Assembly (NCBI GenBank): GCA_021776335.1
Contig: JAJFGB010000009.1
Location: 496,001-560,000, forward strand
Length of the DNA stretch: 64,000 nucleotides
Reading direction: 5' to 3'
Source: Hyphococcus sp.
Lineage (GTDB): Bacteria; Pseudomonadota; Alphaproteobacteria; Caulobacterales; Parvularculaceae
How positions within the stretch are numbered: the stretch's first letter is position 1; each line of letters opens with the position of its first letter. The translations under genes were made by a program, and so were the position numbers. This document shows positions 1 to 8,661 of the stretch, piece by piece. The notes below the pieces were generated by a model that was not told the origin of the DNA, made no database searches, and saw only the letters and a program-made list of their open reading frames with translations.

Positions 1-73
1 CGTGGCGCCGATTGTTGCCGGCGAGAAAATTTATATTCTTACGGAAGAGGGCAAGCTGATCGCGATGCGCTAA
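1..73 (+). CDS. C-terminal end of a PQQ-repeat (BamB-like) protein, partial
   Basis: Only the last 23 codons are present, ending in TAA at 71-73; the rest lies upstream of the window. The residues GEKIYILTEEGKLIAMR read like the last blade of a PQQ/WD-type beta-propeller, as in BamB, the lipoprotein of the outer-membrane protein assembly machine. A bamB-like gene directly upstream of der is a common arrangement in proteobacteria, which supports the call. The spacing to der is 27 bp, so the two are probably cotranscribed. The fragment is too short for certainty. Confidence 0.5.
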   Translation, partial: VAPIVAGEKIYILTEEGKLIAMR

Positions 74-100
74 CGCGTTGATGCATCGCTTGCAAAGCCA

Positions 101-1471
101 ATGTCAGTCAAAGTTGCCCTGGTTGGCAGGCCCAATGTCGGAAAGTCGACATTGTTCAATCGGCTTGTCGGTAAAAAACTCGCGCTGGTGGATGACACCC
201 CCGGCGTCACGCGCGACCGGCGCGAAGGCACAGCAAACCTCGGCGATCTCACCTTTACGGCGATTGATACGCCCGGCCTGGAAGAGGCGCCCGAAGAGGC
301 GCTGGAGGGGCGGATGCGCCTTCAAACGGATATGGCGGTGGCGGAATCCGCGATCTGTCTTTTGATGATTGATGCTCGGGTAGGCGTCACGCCGCTCGAT
401 CGGACATTTGCACAAATTCTGCGCGCCAGCGGTAAGCCTGTCGTCCTGCTTGCGAATAAGTCCGAGAGTAAAGCCAGCGATGCAGGTGTTTACGACGCTT
501 ATGAATTGGGACTTGGCGAGCCCGTCCCGATCTCCGGTGAGCATGGCGAAGGCATGGGCGAGCTTTACAACGCAATCGAGCCGTTTCTCACAGAATTTCA
601 AGAAGCGGATGAAGATGAAGAGCTCGAATGGGATAGCCCCCTAAAACCTCTGCGGGTTGCGATAGTCGGACGGCCGAATGCGGGTAAATCGACGTTGGTG
701 AACCGGTTGATCGGCGAAGATCGCTTGCTTACGGGGCCTGAGGCGGGCATCACGCGTGATGCGATTTCAGTTGAATGGCGCTGGCGCAGCACAGAACGCG
801 AATGGCCGATAAAGCTTTTTGATACTGCTGGCATGCGCAAGAAAGCCAAAGTCCAGTCAAAACTTGAAAAGCTTTCCGTCTCCGACAGTCTGCGCGCGAT
901 ACAGTTTGCAGAAGTCGTTGTGCTGTTGATTGAAGCGGAAACGCCATTCGAAAAACAGGATTTACAGATTGCTGATCTGGCTTTGCGTGAAGGCCGGGCG
1001 CTGGTGATTGGCGTCAATAAATGGGACGAAGTTGACGACCGTGACGCGAAGTTACGCGCTATCACTGAAAAAGCCGGACGGCTTTTATCTCAAGCGCCGG
1101 ATGTGCCCATTGTGCCACTGTCGGCGCTGACTGGCGTCGGTTTAAACAAGCTGATGCCCGCAGTGACAAAAATCTATGTGGATTGGAATGCGCGGGTAAA
1201 AACATCAGACCTCAATGACTGGCTGCACGATGCGCTTGCGCGTCACAATCCGCCGGCGGTGTCCGGACAGCGCATTAAAATTCGCTATATCGCGCAGACA
1301 AAAACCCGGCCGCCGACTTTCGTCGCTCAATGTACGCGGGCGGAGGATTTGCCGACGGCCTATAAGCGCTATCTCGTAAACGGCATCCGCGACGCCTTCG
1401 GCATCAAAGCTGTGCCGATCCGGCTGATTTTGAAGAAGCCGGAAAATCCTTATGTGAAAGATAAGGGGTAG
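101..1471 (+). CDS. der: Ribosome-associated GTPase Der (EngA)
   Basis: Double-Era-type GTPase needed for late 50S ribosome assembly in the cytoplasm. Two GTPase domains are visible in tandem: P-loop GRPNVGKST at about residues 9-17 and GRPNAGKST at about 190-198. G3 motifs are DTPG (about 57) and DTAG (about 240); the second domain has a clean NKWD G4 motif near 306, while the first has NKSE in place of the usual NKxD. The KH-like C-terminal domain follows (about 355-456). The length of 456 residues is normal for the family. ATG at 101 begins exactly at the expected N-terminus, just before the first P-loop. It follows the bamB-like gene closely. Confidence 0.97.
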   Translation: MSVKVALVGRPNVGKSTLFNRLVGKKLALVDDTPGVTRDRREGTANLGDLTFTAIDTPGLEEAPEEALEGRMRLQTDMAVAESAICLLMIDARVGVTPLDRTFAQILRASGKPVVLLANKSESKASDAGVYDAYELGLGEPVPISGEHGEGMGELYNAIEPFLTEFQEADEDEELEWDSPLKPLRVAIVGRPNAGKSTLVNRLIGEDRLLTGPEAGITRDAISVEWRWRSTEREWPIKLFDTAGMRKKAKVQSKLEKLSVSDSLRAIQFAEVVVLLIEAETPFEKQDLQIADLALREGRALVIGVNKWDEVDDRDAKLRAITEKAGRLLSQAPDVPIVPLSALTGVGLNKLMPAVTKIYVDWNARVKTSDLNDWLHDALARHNPPAVSGQRIKIRYIAQTKTRPPTFVAQCTRAEDLPTAYKRYLVNGIRDAFGIKAVPIRLILKKPENPYVKDKG

Positions 1472-1510
1472 GACGTAAGGCGTCGCTTCCAAATCAGGGT
1501 TGGCGGTTGT

Positions 1511-1551
1511 TATTGGCCCTTAGCGGACATCTGTCCGATTAATGGCCAATA
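1511..1551. repeat. Nested inverted repeat downstream of der
   Basis: The outer arms TATTGGCC (1511-1518) and GGCCAATA (1544-1551) are perfect complements. They enclose an inner perfect hairpin CGGACA-tc-TGTCCG (1524-1537). It lies between der and the convergent methyltransferase gene, where it could slow transcription from either side. No T-run follows on either strand, so it is not a standard rho-independent terminator. Confidence 0.5.
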
Positions 1552-1615
1552 TCCAGATTCTGATCCAAGAACGGACGCTCTACATTGGTGATGGAACAGA
1601 GGGAAAATACTTAAT

Positions 1616-2392
1616 CTAATGCCCCTCACGGTTCCGAAGGAATTCCTCCGGAATGTCGGCCATCTTTTGCGCCACTAATGAAAAATAGTAGAGCGGCACG
1701 CCTTCTATCGACAGCCTGTGCCGATAGCGCTCCAAGTGATGGATATTTAAATATTTAGAAAATATCAGTTCCCGTATAAATAATGAAAATCCGGAGTTGT
1801 CCGAATTGTCGAGGAACGTTTCCTTGATGTTGAATGCAACCCAGCCGCCATCTTGTACGGTATTTAACGCTTCGAAAAACGCCTTTACGGGGATATCGTC
1901 AAAACCGAGCGCCGCAACTGAAGTCAGACAATTAATTGACCAATCACCAAGCTCCTCGCGAATGTCATTTTCCAGCGCGCAAAAATCGGCGATATAATAT
2001 TCATCATAGACCCCAGGACGGTCCCGATATGCAGCGTCTTTTGCTTCCGGAATAATGTCCACGCCGACCAGCCTGGAAACGCCATATGAACGCAAAACCT
2101 CGCCCATAATTCCATTTCCGGCGCCAAGGTCCAGGGCGCGGAGTTCTGTTATTGACTGTCCGTTCGCATCCAGAACCTTTTTCAGATTTTCGCCAACCTT
2201 ATTTGGCGAGGAACATTTTAATCTGTCATAGAAAATTTGTTCATACAGGCCGGGCCGGCTATAGATTTCATGATAATCATGAAACCGAAATCTGAGTTCT
2301 TGGTTTCCCTCTGCAAGAAAGAAATAAACTTCGTCCTGGTTCAAGTCGTGGCCTTCGATCGGCGAGAACTTAACCCGATGCCTGATTTTCAT
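1616..2392 (-). CDS. Class I SAM-dependent methyltransferase
   Basis: The glycine-rich SAM-binding motif I is clear: LDLGAGNGIMGEVL at about residues 88-101. It is followed by the acidic residue after beta-2 (VGVDII, about 112) and by a motif-II-like stretch around INCLTSVAALGFDDIP (about 153-168). The fold is therefore a Rossmann methyltransferase, but the substrate cannot be told. The N-terminal 80 residues are unassigned and rich in aromatic and charged residues. Codon use is noticeably more AT-rich than in der or uvrA, which hints at transfer. It stands alone: convergent with der and about 210 bp upstream of the end of the SDR gene on the same strand. Confidence 0.8.
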   Translation of the reverse strand: MKIRHRVKFSPIEGHDLNQDEVYFFLAEGNQELRFRFHDYHEIYSRPGLYEQIFYDRLKCSSPNKVGENLKKVLDANGQSITELRALDLGAGNGIMGEVLRSYGVSRLVGVDIIPEAKDAAYRDRPGVYDEYYIADFCALENDIREELGDWSINCLTSVAALGFDDIPVKAFFEALNTVQDGGWVAFNIKETFLDNSDNSGFSLFIRELIFSKYLNIHHLERYRHRLSIEGVPLYYFSLVAQKMADIPEEFLRNREGH

Positions 2393-2432
2393 AATAATTG
2401 GTACGCGCCCGCTTTATCGTCGCGTCCTTCCC

Positions 2433-2600
2433 ATGTTGGTTTTGATCGATGATGGCTATCGTATCGCAAACTTAACGGAAATTCGCAAATCCGGGCATCG
2501 CCAACGACAGTATCTGCTCTGGGCAGACAAAACCGTTATTGAATACAATCTCACCAAACGACCATCTTTGGCGAATTTTGCCCCTCAAGGCCAAACCTGA
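2433..2600 (+). CDS. Possible small ORF of 55 codons, function unknown
   Basis: An ATG at 2433 opens a reading frame to TGA at 2598-2600, in the gap between the methyltransferase and SDR genes. It begins MLVLIDDGYRIANLTEIRK. The residue composition is protein-like, but there is no good Shine-Dalgarno sequence, no recognised motif and no partner gene. It could be a remnant of a longer gene or chance. Listed because it is the only candidate in this 210-bp gap. Confidence 0.2.
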   Translation: MLVLIDDGYRIANLTEIRKSGHRQRQYLLWADKTVIEYNLTKRPSLANFAPQGQT

Positions 2601-2602
2601 CT

Positions 2603-3343
2603 TTATTTCTCGCTTTTCCAATCCCGATACACCAATCGCAACACACCATCGGTCTTGACGGTAATCGCTTCATAAAACATCGGGATCAGTTTTTCAGGCG
2701 CAGGCAGGGTTTCGAGATCTTCGCCGGGCATCGCCTCGGCGCGCATTTTGGTGCGCATGGCGCCGGGATCGATGATCGAAACGGAAATGCCTGCGTTTCT
2801 TGTCTCTTCGGCATAGGTTTTGGCGAGCATCTCAAGCGCGGCTTTTGAGACGGCGTAAGCGCCCCAAAAAGGCCGGGCGAGTTCGCCGCCGACGCGGGAG
2901 GTCATAAAGACGACGCGCGCGTCATCTGATTTGCGTAGCATAGGATCGAGGGCGCGGATCAGGCGCCAGTTGGTGGTGACATTGAGATCAAGCGTCGCAT
3001 TCCAGATTTTGGGTGCGATATCGGGTAAAGGCGCCAGCTCGCCGAGCATGGCGGCATTCGCGATCAGAATGTCGAGTTTATCGAAGCGTTGCGAAAGGGC
3101 GCCCGCAAGACGCTCAATACCGTCGCCTTCAGCAAGATCCAGAGGGATCAGTGACGCCTGACCGCCTGCGGCTTTGATCTCGTCGTCGAGTTCTTCAAGC
3201 CCGCCGCTGGTGCGGGCAAGCGCCAATACATGGGCGCCGGCTTTTGCAAGGGCAATCGCCATCGCGCGTCCGAGGCCGCGCGACGCGCCAGTGACGAGAG
3301 CGGTTTTGCCTGCAAGGTCAGGGGGCATGTTGTTTTCAGTCAT
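2603..3343 (-). CDS. Short-chain dehydrogenase/reductase (SDR) family protein
   Basis: Classical SDR of 246 residues. The NAD(P)-binding motif TGASRGLG is at residues 18-25, the structural NAA motif near 94-96, and the active site has Ser in FMTSRVG plus Y-AVSK (YxxxK) about 13 residues later. The motif order and spacing are those of a functional cytosolic oxidoreductase. The length and sequence resemble the YciK-like group of SDRs, whose substrate is not defined. Start ATG at 3343 leaves a short 12-residue leader before the Rossmann fold. It is followed upstream by a small secreted-protein gene and a larger oxidoreductase gene, all on the minus strand. Confidence 0.85.
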   Translation of the reverse strand: MTENNMPPDLAGKTALVTGASRGLGRAMAIALAKAGAHVLALARTSGGLEELDDEIKAAGGQASLIPLDLAEGDGIERLAGALSQRFDKLDILIANAAMLGELAPLPDIAPKIWNATLDLNVTTNWRLIRALDPMLRKSDDARVVFMTSRVGGELARPFWGAYAVSKAALEMLAKTYAEETRNAGISVSIIDPGAMRTKMRAEAMPGEDLETLPAPEKLIPMFYEAITVKTDGVLRLVYRDWKSEK

Positions 3344-3391
3344 GGGTGTTTGCTACCGCGCTGACCTTCTCATCGCAATGGCGTCAATTCG

Positions 3392-3805
3392 TCAGCGGCA
3401 CAGGAAAGTTTCGTCGGCAATATCAAATTGCGGCGGATCGCCGGCTGGCGGCAGATATCCCGTCCAGCCTTCGCGCCAGTTCTCCTGATCGGGCGCGACG
3501 GTATAAACCGCTTCAAATGACGACCAGTCTTCGGAAAAGACGATGCGGATTGCGCCCTTGCTGTCGGTTTCGATCCAGTTGCCGGTGAGGGTTCGGTCTG
3601 CGATGGCGCCGACCACGGCGCCAAGGTCATTGTTCGGCAAAATAGCGAACACGCCTGCTGCTTTGTCCGGATCGAAACGCAAAAAGAACGGACCGAATTG
3701 TGTGCAGTAATGGCGTTCAATGCCCGGGTCCAAATCATTTTGCGCCGATGCCGACGGCGCCAGGAATGCGCTCAGTATGAAAAACGCGATAGTGATCGCC
3801 CGCAT
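3392..3805 (-). CDS. Hypothetical exported protein
   Basis: 137 residues with a clear Sec signal peptide: MRAITIAFFILSAFLAPSASAQ, cleavage likely after ASA (about residue 21). The mature protein is small, acidic and rich in aromatics, with two cysteines, one near its start (HYCTQFG) and one at the second-last residue (FLCR), which could pair in the periplasm. I recognise no family. An overlapping frame (3370-3738) lacks a signal and is out of phase; the signal peptide decides in favour of this frame. It lies 48 bp upstream of the SDR gene on the same strand and may be cotranscribed. Confidence 0.65.
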   Translation of the reverse strand: MRAITIAFFILSAFLAPSASAQNDLDPGIERHYCTQFGPFFLRFDPDKAAGVFAILPNNDLGAVVGAIADRTLTGNWIETDSKGAIRIVFSEDWSSFEAVYTVAPDQENWREGWTGYLPPAGDPPQFDIADETFLCR

Positions 3806-3856
3806 GATTTAGATTCCCAATGGCCTGAACAACGGATTATGCCAGCCCAAGGCCGG

Positions 3857-5044
3857 TTATTCTATGGTAAATGTTAGCCCCGCATGGGCGGTTAGCCGGT
3901 CAATCAGCGCGGCGCCCATGGCGGGTGCGGTTGTCCAAACGCCACCTTGTGTGTCGGTACGGTCGCGCACGAGACAAATAGCGCTTTCTGCGATCATCTT
4001 GGACGTTGAACCATAACCCGGGTCTTTGTCACCGGTAACGCCAACGCGAAGGTCATCGCCATCGCCGGTTGTGCCTACAAAGAGGACATCATAATGACCC
4101 GCCTCGCGTTCTTCTTTCGAGGGTCCCTCGCCGGGTTTGGGTCCATCATCACTCATCAGTGAATTGTCGCCGGCAACCGCCGCGGCGGCCTTTTCGCCGG
4201 CGTCACCGCTGCCGGTAATGATCATTTCCGAATAGAGAAAATCATCGCCATAGGAGCGGCCCATCAGGAAATTTGAGCGGTGAACGTTTTTGGTGTTGAT
4301 TGCCGCCATTACAAAAGGCGCGACCCAGGCGTCAACACTTTCATCAAACTGTGGTTTCGATCCGCTTGGTTGCCTTGGTCCCTCAAAGCCTGGCGTTAAG
4401 GCAAACGGGCTTTTCAATAGAGTAATGACATTCGGATCTTTGAACGCCGCCGCCATGGTTGCTTTGAGGCTCGCCGCGGTGCCGCCGGAAAATGTTCCCT
4501 TCATCTTTCGTACGCGGCCTTTAACTTCGGTGCAGGGCTTGCCGAATTTCTTTTTCGCTTCTTGCTGCAGGAACAAAACGCCAAGATCGAACGGAATGGA
4601 GTCGAACCCGCAGGACAAAACAATTCGTGCGCCGGATTTTTTTGCTGTCTCCTGATGAGCGTCGATCACCTGCCGCATCCACGCGGGCTCGCCGCAGAGG
4701 TCCACATAATCTGTTCCGGCTTTTGCACAGGCGGCGACCAATTCATTGCCGTAAAGCTGGTAGGGGCCAACCGTCGTCAAAATAACTTTTGTGCGTTTCA
4801 CCATCGCATCAAGTGATGCCGGGTCCGACGCATCGGCGGTCACAAGTGGTGTTGATGCGGGTGCGCCAATTTCATCGCGCACCGTTGCGAGCTTGTCGGC
4901 ATTGCGGCCCGCCATCGCCCATTTTAAATCCTTGTCACCGCCATATTGGGCAGAGAGATATTCTGCGACCAGCCGTCCGGTAAAACCGCTGGCGCCATAT
5001 ACGATAATGTCAAATTCTTTGCCGGCGTGATTTGGCGCGGTCAT
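3857..5044 (-). CDS. Saccharopine dehydrogenase-like / trans-acting enoyl reductase family oxidoreductase
   Basis: 395 residues. The N-terminal NAD(P)-binding signature IIVYGASGFTGRLVAEYL is typical of the saccharopine-dehydrogenase-like family that includes mycobacterial trans-acting enoyl reductases. Further conserved stretches are TTVGPYQLYG and YVDLCGEPAWMR (about 75-120) and IVLSCGFDSIPFDLG (about 145-160). The bacterial substrates of this family are mostly unknown, so only the oxidoreductase class is claimed. The ATG at 5044 was chosen over an upstream ATG at 5098 because the strong ribosome site AAAGGAG lies seven bases before it and because the protein then begins close to the Rossmann strand. 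Confidence 0.8.
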   Translation of the reverse strand: MTAPNHAGKEFDIIVYGASGFTGRLVAEYLSAQYGGDKDLKWAMAGRNADKLATVRDEIGAPASTPLVTADASDPASLDAMVKRTKVILTTVGPYQLYGNELVAACAKAGTDYVDLCGEPAWMRQVIDAHQETAKKSGARIVLSCGFDSIPFDLGVLFLQQEAKKKFGKPCTEVKGRVRKMKGTFSGGTAASLKATMAAAFKDPNVITLLKSPFALTPGFEGPRQPSGSKPQFDESVDAWVAPFVMAAINTKNVHRSNFLMGRSYGDDFLYSEMIITGSGDAGEKAAAAVAGDNSLMSDDGPKPGEGPSKEEREAGHYDVLFVGTTGDGDDLRVGVTGDKDPGYGSTSKMIAESAICLVRDRTDTQGGVWTTAPAMGAALIDRLTAHAGLTFTIE

Positions 5045-5136
5045 GGGCGACTCCTTTTGAGTTGGCAGTATTTTGTTAAACGCAGAGTGAGCCGGCAAAG
5101 GGCGATGCGCAATCGTTTCGCGCAGCGCAACGGGCT

Positions 5137-6198
5137 CTAGCCTATCGGGGCTTCAATAATATCGTGTATTTTTTCCGCCGCAGCGTTGATGCCTGCAATG
5201 TCCAGGCGCTCAAGGGAGAACTCTGCGAGAGTCTTGTCCGCACGTTTTGTGCGGCTGCGATCATAGAGCGGATCATAGTGCTCCAGCATCAGGCTGGCGG
5301 CGAGCGCGGCATAATGTTCAGTGTCAGCCATGTCGCGCCAAATCGTGATCTGTTCCTTGCTTTGGTATGGCGCCAGGCGATCGATCGCCGCAGTGATATG
5401 CTCACGGTCTTGGGTGATGTCTGCATAGGCGTGAACTAGATAGTTTGCGCGCGTCCTGGCATCGCTGTGCACAACAATATGCGGCGCCGTTAGCATCGAT
5501 TGCCAGAGGCGCTGCGGAATTTCACAGCGGCCTATACGATTTGACTCCGCTTCAATCAAAATCGGGCGATCATTGTCACAGGCGCGCAAGGCGTTCCAGA
5601 TTTGCGATTCAAAGTGCTTTTGTCCGGGCTGGGCTTTGGCGGCTAAGCCGCCGAACACCGAACCGCGATGAGCGGCGAGCGCTTCCAGATCCAGCGTCTG
5701 AACCCCAAGCGCTGCTAGCCGGCCAAGAATCTCCGATTTCGCGGTGCCGGTCTGACCATCGAGCAAAATGACGTTGAACGGCGCATCGCTATCGCGAAGG
5801 GCCTCAACGACGCAGCGCCGCCAGGTTTTATAGCCGCCTTTGAGGACGCCTGTCCTCCAGCCGACCTGGGCGAGGATTGTGGCCATAGCGCCGGAGCGCA
5901 TGCCGCCGCGCCAGCAATAGACGAGCGGGCGGTAGTCGGCCGGCTTGTTGCAAAGTGCGGTTTCGAGGTGGCGCGCGACATTACGCGCCACATAAGCAGC
6001 GCCAATGCGGCGGGCGCGAAATTTCGATTCTTGCTTGTAGATTGTGCCGACCTCGGCGCGCTCCATGTTGGACAGCACCGGCAGATTGATGGCGCCGGGA
6101 AGGTGGTCCTCGGCAAATTCCTCCGGCGAGCGTACGTCAATGATCTCGTCATAAAGAGCGAGCGTATTGGCTTCCGCATCAGGCGCTTCATCAATCAT
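5137..6198 (-). CDS. selU: tRNA 2-selenouridine synthase (SelU/MnmH)
   Basis: Converts 2-thiouridine at the wobble position of some tRNAs to 2-selenouridine using selenophosphate. 353 residues. The N-terminal rhodanese domain (about 10-130) carries EFAEDHLPGAINLPV and the catalytic loop YCWRGGMRSG, with the active-site Cys. The C-terminal half is a P-loop domain with LLDGQTGTAKS near residue 145. This two-domain layout is diagnostic for SelU. It is divergent from selD across 82 bp, so the selenophosphate supplier and its user are neighbours. No selA or selB is seen, which suggests a selenium trait limited to tRNA modification, at least in this window. Confidence 0.93.
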   Translation of the reverse strand: MIDEAPDAEANTLALYDEIIDVRSPEEFAEDHLPGAINLPVLSNMERAEVGTIYKQESKFRARRIGAAYVARNVARHLETALCNKPADYRPLVYCWRGGMRSGAMATILAQVGWRTGVLKGGYKTWRRCVVEALRDSDAPFNVILLDGQTGTAKSEILGRLAALGVQTLDLEALAAHRGSVFGGLAAKAQPGQKHFESQIWNALRACDNDRPILIEAESNRIGRCEIPQRLWQSMLTAPHIVVHSDARTRANYLVHAYADITQDREHITAAIDRLAPYQSKEQITIWRDMADTEHYAALAASLMLEHYDPLYDRSRTKRADKTLAEFSLERLDIAGINAAAEKIHDIIEAPIG

Positions 6199-6280
6199 CG
6201 TTGCGGCATCGCCCTCTTACGCCTTTCAATTAGGCGGTATGATGTTTTAGAAGCTGGTCTGGGCGGCGCAAGGGCGCGCC

Positions 6281-7357
6281 GTGTTATTTCAGGAGATCGC
6301 CTTGTTCGCTGGTCCAAAAGACGAACCGCGCCTCACATCGCTTGCTCATGGCGGCGGTTGCGGCTGCAAGATCGCACCCAATGTGCTTCAGGACCTTCTG
6401 AGCGATATGCCGCTGGCGGGCGCTCATAAAGGCTTACTGGTGGATGCGTCGACAAGCGATGATGCGGCCGTCTATCAGGTTTCAGATGATATCGCGCTGA
6501 TCGCGACGACGGATTTCTTCATGCCCATTGTTGACGATCCGTTTGAGTTCGGACGTATAGCGGCGACTAACGCCTTGTCGGATGTCTACGCTATGGGTGG
6601 CCAACCGATCTTCACGCTGGCGATCGTCGGCATGCCCATCGATAAGATGGCGCCGGAGACGATCCGAAAAATTCTCGGCGGCGGCGCTTCGGTTTGCGTG
6701 GCGGCGGGCGCCCCGGTTGCTGGTGGTCACTCCATTGATAGCGCTGAACCGATTTATGGGATCGTTGCGATGGGCGTGGGGCATCCCGACAAAATTCTAC
6801 GCAATGCGGGCGCGAGGGACGGCGATGTCCTGGTGCTCGGTAAACCTTTGGGGATTGGCATTTATAGTGCGGCGTTAAAACAGGAGCGCCTTGATGATGC
6901 GGGCTATGCGGAAATGATCGCATCGACGACGCGGCTTAATATGCCGGGCATAGAACTTGCGGCGCTTGGCGGCGTTAACGCCGTGACTGATGTTACCGGC
7001 TTTGGTCTTCTCGGTCATCTTTCAGAGATTTGCCGCGCGAGCAGCGTCAGCGCCATCGTCGATGACGCATCCGTTCCGATATTTGATCGTGCGCGAACGC
7101 TTGCAGAAGAGGGCGTTAAAACCGGCGCCTCGGGTCGCAACTGGAAAGCCGTGTCGCCCATGATCGATGCGCCGGCGGGATGGTCGGACATCCGCCGCGA
7201 TCTTCTCACCGATCCACAAACCAGCGGCGGCTTGCTTGTTTCCTGTGCGCCTGGCGCGGTTGATGATGCCTTGCGCATTTTTGCAGCGCATGGCCATGGG
7301 GGCGCCGCGGTGATTGGGCGGATTGAAGCGGGTGAGGCGCGGGTGCGCGTCGTTTGA
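6281..7357 (+). CDS. selD: Selenide, water dikinase (selenophosphate synthetase)
   Basis: Makes selenophosphate from selenide and ATP in the cytoplasm. The N-terminal catalytic loop HGGGCGCK (residues 23-30) has Cys27 where some orthologues have selenocysteine, and the essential Lys30. AIR-synthase-like domains follow, with ATTDFFMPIVDDPFEFGRIAA and later GFGLLGHL and LLTDPQTSGGLL. The GTG at 6281 has AGGG seven bases upstream; a TTG at 6302 with AGGAG before it is an alternative, in frame, giving 351 residues. The length of 358 is normal. Divergent selU is its obvious client. Confidence 0.95.
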   Translation: MLFQEIALFAGPKDEPRLTSLAHGGGCGCKIAPNVLQDLLSDMPLAGAHKGLLVDASTSDDAAVYQVSDDIALIATTDFFMPIVDDPFEFGRIAATNALSDVYAMGGQPIFTLAIVGMPIDKMAPETIRKILGGGASVCVAAGAPVAGGHSIDSAEPIYGIVAMGVGHPDKILRNAGARDGDVLVLGKPLGIGIYSAALKQERLDDAGYAEMIASTTRLNMPGIELAALGGVNAVTDVTGFGLLGHLSEICRASSVSAIVDDASVPIFDRARTLAEEGVKTGASGRNWKAVSPMIDAPAGWSDIRRDLLTDPQTSGGLLVSCAPGAVDDALRIFAAHGHGGAAVIGRIEAGEARVRVV

Positions 7358-7510
7358 GGCGTTGTTGGCGCTCGCATCAGCAGCCAGTTCTTATGGAACG
7401 TGCCGAATGCTGATGAGGTGAAGCGGTATGAATACGCGTTACGCAGTATTGATCCGTCAAACGATCCTGTGAAGCTACACGCTTCTGACGCCATGATTGA
7501 AGGGATAGAG

Positions 7511-7978
7511 ATGTACCGACAGATTGCACTTGCCGGGCTGGGCGCAAGTTTGTTGCTGAGCCAGGCCGCTCATGCCGGCGACTTTGAAATGTTCGTGCCC
7601 GAGGGCGAAGAAGCATTTTCGGAGGATTTTCGAGTTTCACCAGCAGCGCGTGCTGGCGACTTCGTTTACATTTCAGGTGTGGTTGGTTTCATTCGCAATG
7701 ACACTGAGCGCACGCCGGAGGCCTATGAAGCGGCCATTCGCGATGCCTTCGATCGCGTCGCCGCGACGCTTGAGCCGACGGGCGCCAATTGGAGCGATGT
7801 CGTAGAGATGACATCTTTCCATGTGGGCATGCGCGATCACCAGGAGATCTTTCGAAAAGTGCGTGAGGAATACATCACGGAAAAACCCTATCCTGCGTGG
7901 ACGGGCATTGGCGTTGAGAAATTATGGGCCGATAGCTTGTTTGTTGAAATTCGCGTGGTCGCCTATCTCGGGGAGTAG
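7511..7978 (+). CDS. Exported RidA/YjgF-family protein
   Basis: 155 residues from the ATG at 7511. This start gives a Sec signal peptide (MYRQIALAGLGASLLLSQAAHA) and has an AGGG ribosome site; the frame is open further upstream to 7400, but that extension would bury the signal. The mature part is a YjgF/RidA fold: AGDFVYISGVVG, the central VVEMTSFHVGM and the final VEIRVVAYL. The catalytic Arg of enamine/imine deaminases (in the PAR-S/T motif) is replaced by Trp (YPAWTGIG), so it belongs to the RidA relatives without proven deaminase activity. A periplasmic location is unusual for this mostly cytoplasmic family. Confidence 0.82.
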   Translation: MYRQIALAGLGASLLLSQAAHAGDFEMFVPEGEEAFSEDFRVSPAARAGDFVYISGVVGFIRNDTERTPEAYEAAIRDAFDRVAATLEPTGANWSDVVEMTSFHVGMRDHQEIFRKVREEYITEKPYPAWTGIGVEKLWADSLFVEIRVVAYLGE

Positions 7979-7997
7979 GCATGCGTAGAGCGCTCGT

Positions 7998-8125
7998 CCA
8001 TCCTTCGAGGCTCGCTCACCCGGATCAAATCCGGGATCGCTCACACCTCAGGATGAGGGTTCCAATTCGTAAATATCGACCTTCATCCTGAGGCGCCCGG
8101 GCTTTGTCCGGGCCTCGAAGGATGG
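7998..8125. repeat. Palindromic repeat element (REP-like), about 128 bp
   Basis: Perfect outer arms CCATCCTTCGAGG (7998-8010) and CCTCGAAGGATGG (8113-8125). Inside is a second perfect pair, CCTCAGGATGA (8046-8056) and TCATCCTGAGG (8083-8093), plus local hairpins CCCGGAT-caa-ATCCGGG (8019-8035) and GCCCGG...CCGGGC near 8095-8115. Elements with the CATCCTGAGG and CTCGAAGGATG cores are widespread between genes in alphaproteobacteria. It sits between two convergent genes and would fold strongly in either transcript. Confidence 0.85.
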
Positions 8126-8133
8126 CCACGGAA

Positions 8134-8559
8134 TTAGTTCAGCGTCGCGACGCCGAGCGGCACGGAAAATTGTTCGCACCAGACATAGATGGTCGAGTAT
8201 TCCATCGGGTCGAACCCATCAGGCAATTTGTATGACTGAAAGCCGTCTTTGCTTCGCAATTCAGAAAACTGCGTGTCGATCATATATTCAGGATTGCCGA
8301 AGCCAAGTTTAGGGTCGGGGGCGCCGTCAAGGCTGAAATCCTCCGCCAGCTCCACATAATATCCGTCATCGGCCTTTTTGATGCTGACACCGCCTGTGGT
8401 GACATGGGTGCTTAGGCCTTCGAAAATGCCGGAGGCCATGACCGTGCCGGTGGGTGCTGTCGATTTGGCTTCTGCTTCTTGCGATGCTGTTTGCGACCCC
8501 GGTCCGCCGCAGGCTGCAAGCATGAGCGACGCAATGGCCGCCAGAGTTAGATGTCTCAT
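8134..8559 (-). CDS. Hypothetical lipoprotein
   Basis: 141 residues from the ATG at 8559, preceded by GGAGAAAATC. The frame is open to 8622, but only this start places a lipoprotein signal at the N-terminus: MRHLTLAAIASLMLAAC, with the lipobox LAAC at residue 17. The mature part starts with a low-complexity Ser/Thr/Glu linker and continues with an unrecognised domain containing GIFEGLSTHVTTGGVSI and a Cys near the end (VWCEQFS). The last part, including SVPLGVATLN, resembles the electron-transfer (DM13-like) domain of some small exported proteins, where a Cys is conserved; this is a weak suggestion only. Confidence 0.7.
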   Translation of the reverse strand: MRHLTLAAIASLMLAACGGPGSQTASQEAEAKSTAPTGTVMASGIFEGLSTHVTTGGVSIKKADDGYYVELAEDFSLDGAPDPKLGFGNPEYMIDTQFSELRSKDGFQSYKLPDGFDPMEYSTIYVWCEQFSVPLGVATLN

Positions 8560-8661
8560 GATTTTCTCCAGTCGATTGGTTGTTTGGCGTGATGCTCTGG
8601 CGCCCGGCGCATCATTTGGCAATTATCAAATCGGCAAGGGCGTTCACATTTGCTTGTTTTG

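Noticed and set aside
598-1065. Long minus-strand ORFs inside der
   Set aside because: Antisense shadow of a well-conserved gene; Ser/Arg-rich composition typical of reverse frames.
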